Below, piece after piece: positions 5,930 through 9,503 of a stretch of 9,503 bases of DNA. Every line of letters starts with the position of its first letter. Within the stretch, counting starts at the first letter, position 1. Position numbers and translations under genes: made by a program. The stretch spans positions 1 to 9,503 of the forward strand of contig JAPPKQ010000140.1 of NCBI GenBank assembly GCA_028819945.1, in the 5' to 3' direction. The notes under the pieces were generated by a model. The model saw only the letters and a program-made list of their open reading frames with translations, was not told the DNA's origin and made no database searches. This DNA is from a bacterium (lineage in GTDB: Bacteria > Actinomycetota > Acidimicrobiia > Acidimicrobiales > CATQHL01).

Positions 5930-6334
5930 GACCTGCCGCTGCCCGCCTATGCACGGCCCGGAGACGCCGGGCTGGATCTGCGAGCCGCCGCGGACGCCGA
6001 GTTGCCCGCCGGCGGCGGGCGAGCACTGGTCCCGACGGGCCTGGCCGTGGCGATCGCCGAAGGTTTCGCGGGATTCGTCCAGCCGCGCAGCGGCCTGGCG
6101 CGGGATCACGGTGTGACCTGCCTCAACACGCCGGGCCTCATCGACAGCGGCTACCGGGGCGAGTTGATGGTGCTGCTCGTGAACACCGATCCAGCCGAGC
6201 CGTTCACGGTGCGCCGGGGTGAGCGCATCGCCCAGCTCGTGATCCAGCCGGTGGCGACCGCCGCGCTGGTCGAGGTCGACGAGTTGCCTCCCTCGGCGCG
6301 GGGCAGCGGCGGATTCGGTTCGACCGGACTCTGA
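5858..6334 (+). CDS. dut: Deoxyuridine 5'-triphosphate nucleotidohydrolase (dUTPase)
   Basis: Hydrolyses dUTP to dUMP and pyrophosphate, keeping uracil out of DNA and supplying dUMP for dTMP synthesis; trimeric in this family. The 158 residues contain all five motifs in order: DAGLDLRAA (36-44), PRSGLA (76-81), [10 protein letters not shown] (93-102), [10 protein letters not shown], and the C-terminal glycine-rich arm [13 protein letters not shown] 5858 is supported by TATCGT 6 nt upstream. Residues 1-12 ([12 protein letters not shown]) look like a copy of 13-24 ([12 protein letters not shown]); family members normally have one such first strand, so the first copy is an extra N-terminal tail. 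ATG 5894 or 5897 would give the conventional protein. Converges on the RsbW-like gene with 5 bp between stops. Confidence 0.96.
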   Translation: MAVTIPLQRPDDMMVTISVQRLDGDLPLPAYARPGDAGLDLRAAADAELPAGGGRALVPTGLAVAIAEGFAGFVQPRSGLARDHGVTCLNTPGLIDSGYRGELMVLLVNTDPAEPFTVRRGERIAQLVIQPVATAALVEVDELPPSARGSGGFGSTGL

Positions 6335-6343
6335 GGGGCTCAG
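6331..6343. terminator. Small palindrome across two facing stop codons
   Basis: CTGAG (6331-6335), a 3-nt GGG loop and CTCAG (6339-6343) form a 5-bp hairpin that contains the dut stop (6332-6334) and, on the other strand, the stop of the RsbW-like gene (6342-6340). It is short and has no T-run, so it is a weak candidate for a shared terminator. Confidence 0.25.
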
Positions 6344-6705
6344 CGCCGGCCGGTTCCGCGGCGGCTTCGGACGCCGTCCTGGTCCAGGTTCACCGTTCGA
6401 GTCTCCAGGAAGTGCCCGGCGGGTTGCCAGCGTCCGGGACGCCGGATCTCCACAGTGACGATCACCGAGGTCGTCCCGACGTCGAAATGGACCCGGAGCC
6501 GGTCCCGGGTCCGCGCCCGGGCCAGACCGGCGCCGGCGAGCTCGGTCACGACCGACGCCAGGTGGGCGCCGCGGGCGGCACCGCCGGCGCGGTGGTGCAG
6601 GAGTCCGATCGCCGCGGTGCGGGCGAGGGCCAGTGAGGCCGGCTCGGCCGGCAGGCTGAGGCTGATGCGGTCGCCTGCGGCCGCCTGACGCGGCGCTCTA
6701 CGCAC
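6340..6705 (-). CDS. Degenerate RsbW/HATPase-like small protein
   Basis: A 121-residue protein. LSLPAEPASLALARTAAIGLL (about 16-36) followed by VVTELAGAGLARA (52-64) and RLRVHFDVGTTSVIVTVEIRRPG (69-91) matches the layout of anti-sigma-factor-type ATP-binding proteins, in which the second block is normally ELVTNAVRHA (N-box) and the third ends in a DDGPG-like G1 box. Here the N-box Asn is absent (E55 remains) and the G1 box reads EIRRPG, so ATP binding is unlikely; residues beyond 91 do not resemble the rest of the fold. The start GTG 6705 overlaps the end of the lipoprotein gene by 8 bp, implying translational coupling. The reading frame is credible; the family link is inference from a short pattern. 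Confidence 0.6.
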   Translation of the reverse strand: MRRAPRQAAAGDRISLSLPAEPASLALARTAAIGLLHHRAGGAARGAHLASVVTELAGAGLARARTRDRLRVHFDVGTTSVIVTVEIRRPGRWQPAGHFLETRTVNLDQDGVRSRRGTGRR

Positions 6706-7657
6706 AGGCTTCCAGCGCCACGATCTCGGTACGCCCCGCCCGGAAGCGGATGACCTCCCCGCCGGAGATGTCGAAGGCGATGCGGAAGGCGGCGTCGTTG
6801 GGATCGGTCGGGACGAACGTGGCCAGGATCCAACCGGCCAGGTACGGGTGCTCCTCGACGACGAGCTTCTCACCGAGGAGGGAGCGCAGCTCGCCCAGAT
6901 GCGTGCCCACCCCGAGGCCGGACTGCGTTCGCAGCAGGGGCGTGTCCACATCGACGCGTTCGACGGTGCCGTGATACACCCACAACGCCACTCCGGGCGG
7001 ACCGTTGGCCGGCGTCATCACGTAGCAGTCCGACCCACCCGCCGGTATGCCCGCCCAGCCGGCGCCGACCCGCTCGGCGGCTTCCTCGGGCGACATCCCG
7101 AAGTAGACCGCGCCGATGCCGACCGTCGAGACCTTCGATCGCTCGTCGAAGGCTCCCTCGGCGGCGACGACCGTTCCGGTGGTCGCCGACTGAGTCTCGG
7201 CGCCCGCGCCCGGGTCACCCTCGCCGGAGTCAGCGGATCCGTCGTCGCCCGCTGCGGCAGTGCTCCCGGCGGGCTCGGCACCCTCTTCGGTGCTCGCCGG
7301 CTGCTCCGCCGCGGCCGCCTCGGCGGCGGTCGTCACCGGCGGCGGCTCGGCGGCGATCTCACCCGGGGTTTCGTCCTCGCCGACGTCCAAGGCGGAACCT
7401 TCGCCCGGGGGTGTCTCGGCAGCCTCGGCGGCATCGCCGGAGGGGACATCCTGCTGCGGCTCGGTGGCGCTCGGGGACGGCGCGCCGTCGACGCTGGTCG
7501 CGGTCGTGGTCGTCCCGCTCGCCGGACCGGAACGGCCCCCCATGGCGGCGGCGTCGGGAGACTCCGAGCTGATCGTGCAGGCAGCGGCCAGGACGGCCGG
7601 AAGCGCCAGTGTGACAGCGGCCGCCGCCGCTCTGCGCCGTGCTCGCAAGGATGCCAC
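6698..7657 (-). CDS. Secreted lipoprotein with long low-complexity linker
   Basis: A 319-residue lipoprotein of unknown function. The N-terminus has arginines (R5, R7-R9), a hydrophobic core and a good lipobox VLAAAC with Cys27. Residues about 28-165 are a disordered Ala/Glu/Gly/Ser/Thr/Pro-rich linker that probably spans the cell wall. The C-terminal globular domain begins near STVGIGAVYFGMSPEEAAERVG and holds Cys211 and Cys318, the only two cysteines after the lipid site, well placed for a disulfide; it ends IVALEACA. It resembles secreted actinobacterial domains with a GMS/T..EA opening and a Cys-Ala end, but I cannot name the family. GTG 7657 has TAATCT 6 nt upstream. It overlaps the RsbW-like gene downstream. 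Confidence 0.85.
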   Translation of the reverse strand: MASLRARRRAAAAAVTLALPAVLAAACTISSESPDAAAMGGRSGPASGTTTTATSVDGAPSPSATEPQQDVPSGDAAEAAETPPGEGSALDVGEDETPGEIAAEPPPVTTAAEAAAAEQPASTEEGAEPAGSTAAAGDDGSADSGEGDPGAGAETQSATTGTVVAAEGAFDERSKVSTVGIGAVYFGMSPEEAAERVGAGWAGIPAGGSDCYVMTPANGPPGVALWVYHGTVERVDVDTPLLRTQSGLGVGTHLGELRSLLGEKLVVEEHPYLAGWILATFVPTDPNDAAFRIAFDISGGEVIRFRAGRTEIVALEACA

Positions 7658-7663
7658 ATTGCC

Positions 7664-7669
7664 AGATTA
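7664..7669 (-). promoter_or_regulatory. Lipoprotein gene -10 box, leaderless type
   Basis: TAATCT on the minus strand fits TANNNT and ends 6 nt before GTG 7657, placing the transcript start on the start codon. It lies within the 61 bp between the tRNA and the lipoprotein gene, just after a hairpin. Confidence 0.5.
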
Positions 7670-7685
7670 CGGCGGTCCACCGGGG

Positions 7686-7717
7686 ACCCGGCGCACCCTG
7701 GACCGGCTCCGCCGGGT
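7686..7717 (-). terminator. Hairpin downstream of tRNA-Lys
   Basis: ACCCGGCG (7686-7693) and CGCCGGGT (7710-7717) form a perfect 8-bp stem with a 16-nt loop, beginning one base beyond the encoded CCA of the tRNA. It lacks a T-run, as is common for GC-rich actinobacterial terminators. It would separate the tRNA from the lipoprotein gene. Confidence 0.45.
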
Positions 7718-7718
7718 G

Positions 7719-7795
7719 TGGTGCCCCCGGTGGGATTCGAACCCACGATCTGCGGATTAAAAGTCCGATGCCTTGCCGGGCTTGGCTACGGGGGC
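7719..7795 (-). tRNA. tRNA-Lys(UUU) with encoded CCA
   Basis: On the minus strand a complete cloverleaf is visible: acceptor GCCCCCG (7795-7789) pairs with CGGGGGC (7729-7723); a 3-bp D stem GCC/GGC has an 11-nt loop; the anticodon loop CTTTTAA gives anticodon UUU; the variable region is 5 nt; the T arm is GTGGG-TTCGAAT-CCCAC. Discriminator A is at 7722 and CCA is encoded at 7721-7719. The outermost anticodon-stem pair is T-C, leaving four good pairs. The mature body is 74 nt plus CCA. Anticodon UUU decodes AAA and AAG as lysine. Confidence 0.93.
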
Positions 7796-7801
7796 GTTCC
7801 G

Positions 7802-7810
7802 ATTATCGCA
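7802..7810 (-). promoter_or_regulatory. Extended -10 promoter of tRNA-Lys
   Basis: TGCGATAAT on the minus strand is an extended -10 (TGN followed by GATAAT). The hexamer ends 6 nt before the first base of the mature tRNA at 7795, the same spacing as the predicted leaderless mRNA promoters here. No -35 is clear. A 12-bp palindrome GGCGCCGGCGCC lies upstream at 7838-7849. Confidence 0.45.
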
Positions 7811-7860
7811 GTTGAGCGCGGCGACGCGGCATGACCCGGCGCCGGCGCCCGCGAACCCCC

Positions 7861-7885
7861 CGGACCGGCCGCCCGCTCCGGTCCG
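7861..7885 (-). terminator. Hairpin after the histidine phosphatase gene
   Basis: CGGACCGG (7861-7868) and CCGGTCCG (7878-7885) form a perfect 8-bp stem with a 9-nt loop, starting one base past the phosphatase stop (7889-7887, minus strand). It has no T-run. Its position right after the stop and before the tRNA promoter fits a terminator. Confidence 0.45.
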
Positions 7886-7886
7886 C

Positions 7887-8510
7887 TCAGGTGCGCCGCG
7901 CCTCGTTGCCGGCCTCGACGGCTTGGGAGCTGTGCTGGTGGGCATCGCCGACGGTGACCGGCTCGCCGACGCTCACCGTGCCGTTCTCCACGGTCACCCA
8001 GCGCCCGGAGAGGTTGGGCATGGGGACCATCGTCAGGCCCGCCCGCACGGTCAGGCTATGGATGACTCCGCCGTGGGTGATGACCAGCACTTCGGGCGTG
8101 TCCCGGCCTTCTGCCTGCCGGGCGATGTCAGCCAGGGCGGAGTCCGCCCGAGCCGCGAGTTGCTCGTCGGATTCGTAGCGGGCCGGCCGGCGGCCGCTGC
8201 CCAGGTATCCCGGCCAGTCCCGTTCGATCTCGAGCCGGGTGAGTCCCTGCCACGGTCCCGCGTTGCGCTCGCGCAGGCGCGGCTCGATGTCGATCACGTC
8301 GATCCCGGCGCCCGCGGCGATGATCTCGGCCGACTGGCGGGCGCGGGAGAGATCGGAGCACACCAGCATCTCGAAGCCCGCCAGCAGCGGCCCTGCCTGG
8401 GCGGCGTGGCGCCTGCCGCGCTCGGTCAGCGGCGTGTCCGCCTGGCCCTGCCAACGTCCCTGGGCGTTCCATTCGCTCTCGGCGTGTCGCAGCAGCAGGA
8501 GTCGGACCAC
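7887..8510 (-). CDS. Histidine phosphatase (phosphoglycerate-mutase-like)
   Basis: Cytoplasmic phosphatase of the branch-1 histidine phosphatase family, 207 residues. The catalytic LRHAESEWN motif (R8, H9) replaces the usual RHG with RHA, a known variant; GRWQGQADTPLTERG (18-32), the second arginine within SDLSRARQS (52-60), the acid E81 in LRERNAGPWQG and the second histidine H146 in ITHGGVIHS are all present. About 60 residues follow H146. GTG 8510 has TATCGT 8 nt upstream. It is divergent from the MoaD-glycosyltransferase gene. Substrate cannot be read from the sequence; relatives act on phosphosugars, alpha-ribazole phosphate or glucosyl-3-phosphoglycerate, and some are mutases. Confidence 0.92.
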   Translation of the reverse strand: MVRLLLLRHAESEWNAQGRWQGQADTPLTERGRRHAAQAGPLLAGFEMLVCSDLSRARQSAEIIAAGAGIDVIDIEPRLRERNAGPWQGLTRLEIERDWPGYLGSGRRPARYESDEQLAARADSALADIARQAEGRDTPEVLVITHGGVIHSLTVRAGLTMVPMPNLSGRWVTVENGTVSVGEPVTVGDAHQHSSQAVEAGNEARRT

Positions 8511-8518
8511 AGCCGGCG

Positions 8519-8524
8519 ACGATA
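8519..8524 (-). promoter_or_regulatory. Histidine phosphatase -10 box, near-leaderless
   Basis: TATCGT on the minus strand (identical to the dut box) ends 8 nt before GTG 8510, two bases more than the common spacing in this window, so a transcript with zero to two leader bases is expected. Confidence 0.4.
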
Positions 8525-8681
8525 CCGCCGCCGGACCGCCGCTGGGTTACCGCTGGCTGCTGGCTCGCTGATGGGCCACCGGCGGGTCGCCGGTCTGACT
8601 CGGAACCGCGGCTAGCTGCCGCTGACCGCTGCTGCCCGCCGCCGGGCCGTCGCCTGCGGTGCCACCGGCGGCGCCCACTCC

Positions 8682-8687
8682 TACGCT
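8682..8687 (+). promoter_or_regulatory. MoaD-glycosyltransferase -10 box, leaderless type
   Basis: TACGCT fits TANNNT and ends 6 nt before GTG 8694, supporting that codon as the start of the fused gene. No equivalent box or Shine-Dalgarno precedes GTG 8946, where the glycosyltransferase part begins. Confidence 0.5.
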
Positions 8688-8693
8688 CATGGT

Positions 8694-9503
8694 GTGCCCA
8701 CCCTGCGCCTCTTCGCCGCGGTGCGTCAGGCCGCCGGTGTCAGCGCCGTGGAAATCGGCGGTGAGACGGTCGCCGAGGTGCTCGACGCCGCCGCGGCGCG
8801 CTTCGGTCCGGCGTTCGAGGAGCAACTGCGCGCCTGCCGGATCTGGCGGAACGGGGAGCCCGCCGATCCCGCCGAGGCCGTCGCCGCCGACGACGAGATC
8901 GCCGCACTGCCGCCGGTGTCGGGCGGCGCCGGTCGCACCGGCCGCGTGGCGGTCATCTCGCTGCACACCTCCCCCCTCCTCCAGCCGGGTATCGGCGACA
9001 GCGGTGGCATGAACGTCTACGTGCGCGAACTCTCGGCGGCACTGGCGCATCGCGGGCTGGAATGCTCGGTGTACGTGCGGCGCTACAGCGACGACCTGCT
9101 GCCGGAGATCCACATGGAGCCAGGCGTGCGGGTCGTCCACATCAACGCCGGACCGGTCGACCTGCCGAAGGAATCACTGGAGAGCACGCTCGACGAATTC
9201 ACCGAGGGCGTCCTTGCAGACCTGCGGCTGAACGGCGGGGTTGATGCCATCCACGCGCACTACTGGCTCTCCGGCGTGGCCGGTCACCGCGTCAAGCACG
9301 CCCTCGACCGACCGCTCGTGACGACGTTCCACACGCTCGCCAGGGTGAAGCAGGGCCTCGGCGAGCCGGAGCCTCCGGGCCGAGCCCGCGCCGAGGAGGA
9401 GGTGGTGGCCTGCTCGGACGTCGTCTGCGCCGCCGGACCGGTGGAGAGGGACCATCTCGTGCGCCTCTACGGGGCGCCGGCCGACCGGGTGCAGATCGTG
9501 GCG
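8694..9503 (+). CDS. MoaD/ThiS-like domain fused to MshA-like glycosyltransferase (partial)
   Basis: An open frame of 270 codons that runs off the window. Residues 1-78 form a complete MoaD/ThiS-type ubiquitin-fold sulfur carrier: it opens MPTLRLFAAVRQAAG, has WRNGEPADPAEAV (51-63) and ends DEIAALPPVSGG with the functional diglycine at 77-78. A six-residue linker AGRTGR follows. From 85, VAVISLHTSPLLQPGIGDSGG onward is the N-terminal domain of a GT-B family 4 glycosyltransferase like MshA: GGMNVYVRELSAAL (104-117), HAHYWLSGVAG, TTFHTLARVKQ and EEEVVACSDVV. MshA joins GlcNAc to inositol phosphate, the first step of mycothiol synthesis. GTG 8694 has TACGCT 6 nt upstream. There is no stop in any forward frame from 8921 to 9009. 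The nucleotide-sugar-binding C-terminal domain lies beyond the window. MshA identity versus another family 4 enzyme is likely, not certain. Confidence 0.85.
   Translation, partial: MPTLRLFAAVRQAAGVSAVEIGGETVAEVLDAAAARFGPAFEEQLRACRIWRNGEPADPAEAVAADDEIAALPPVSGGAGRTGRVAVISLHTSPLLQPGIGDSGGMNVYVRELSAALAHRGLECSVYVRRYSDDLLPEIHMEPGVRVVHINAGPVDLPKESLESTLDEFTEGVLADLRLNGGVDAIHAHYWLSGVAGHRVKHALDRPLVTTFHTLARVKQGLGEPEPPGRARAEEEVVACSDVVCAAGPVERDHLVRLYGAPADRVQIVA

Noticed and set aside
6848..7834. Plus-strand open frame ending in PPVGFEPTICGLKVRC
   Set aside because: That peptide is the well-known false signature made by translating the reverse complement of a tRNA; the frame also lies antisense to the lipoprotein gene.

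Overview
The window is a dense, GC-rich (by eye roughly 70% G+C) bacterial chromosome segment with many GTG starts. A mycothiol-type (MshA-like) glycosyltransferase, an oligoribonuclease, a TlpA/CcdA redox pair and TANNNT -10 boxes placed right at start codons together suggest an actinobacterium, possibly of the Acidimicrobiia. That class-level assignment is inference. No mobile element, phage gene or CRISPR array is visible.

Layout. Positions 1-198 hold two tandem 99-bp copies of the serS start region, followed by the intact serS (211-1491) and a methyltransferase (1493-2215). A convergent minus-strand run follows. In transcription order it is orn (5652-5104), a metallo-beta-lactamase-fold hydrolase (5063-3972), a TlpA/ResA-like thioredoxin lipoprotein (3968-3390) and a CcdA-like membrane electron carrier (3338-2223). 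The last three are packed like an operon. dut (5858-6334, +) is divergent from orn and converges on a lipoprotein gene (7657-6698) that overlaps a small degenerate RsbW-like gene (6705-6340). A tRNA-Lys(UUU) (7795-7719) and a histidine phosphatase (8510-7887) complete the minus-strand set. From 8694 a plus-strand gene runs off the window. It joins a complete MoaD/ThiS-like ubiquitin-fold domain ending in Gly-Gly to the N-terminal half of an MshA-like glycosyltransferase in one uninterrupted frame.

How it works together. serS, orn, dut and the tRNA are housekeeping functions. The TlpA/CcdA pair would move reducing power across the membrane to extracytoplasmic thiols or cytochrome c. The glycosyltransferase and the divergent histidine phosphatase could both belong to mycothiol synthesis, which is inference.

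Most striking. (1) The MoaD-glycosyltransferase fusion. (2) Tandem in-frame-length repeats at gene starts: 99 bp at serS, 36 bp inside the dut N-terminus and 15 bp before ccdA. (3) A TANNNT box ending exactly 6 nt before the start codon in five genes and 7-8 nt before it in two more, implying widespread leaderless transcripts. The tRNA has a related promoter at the same spacing.
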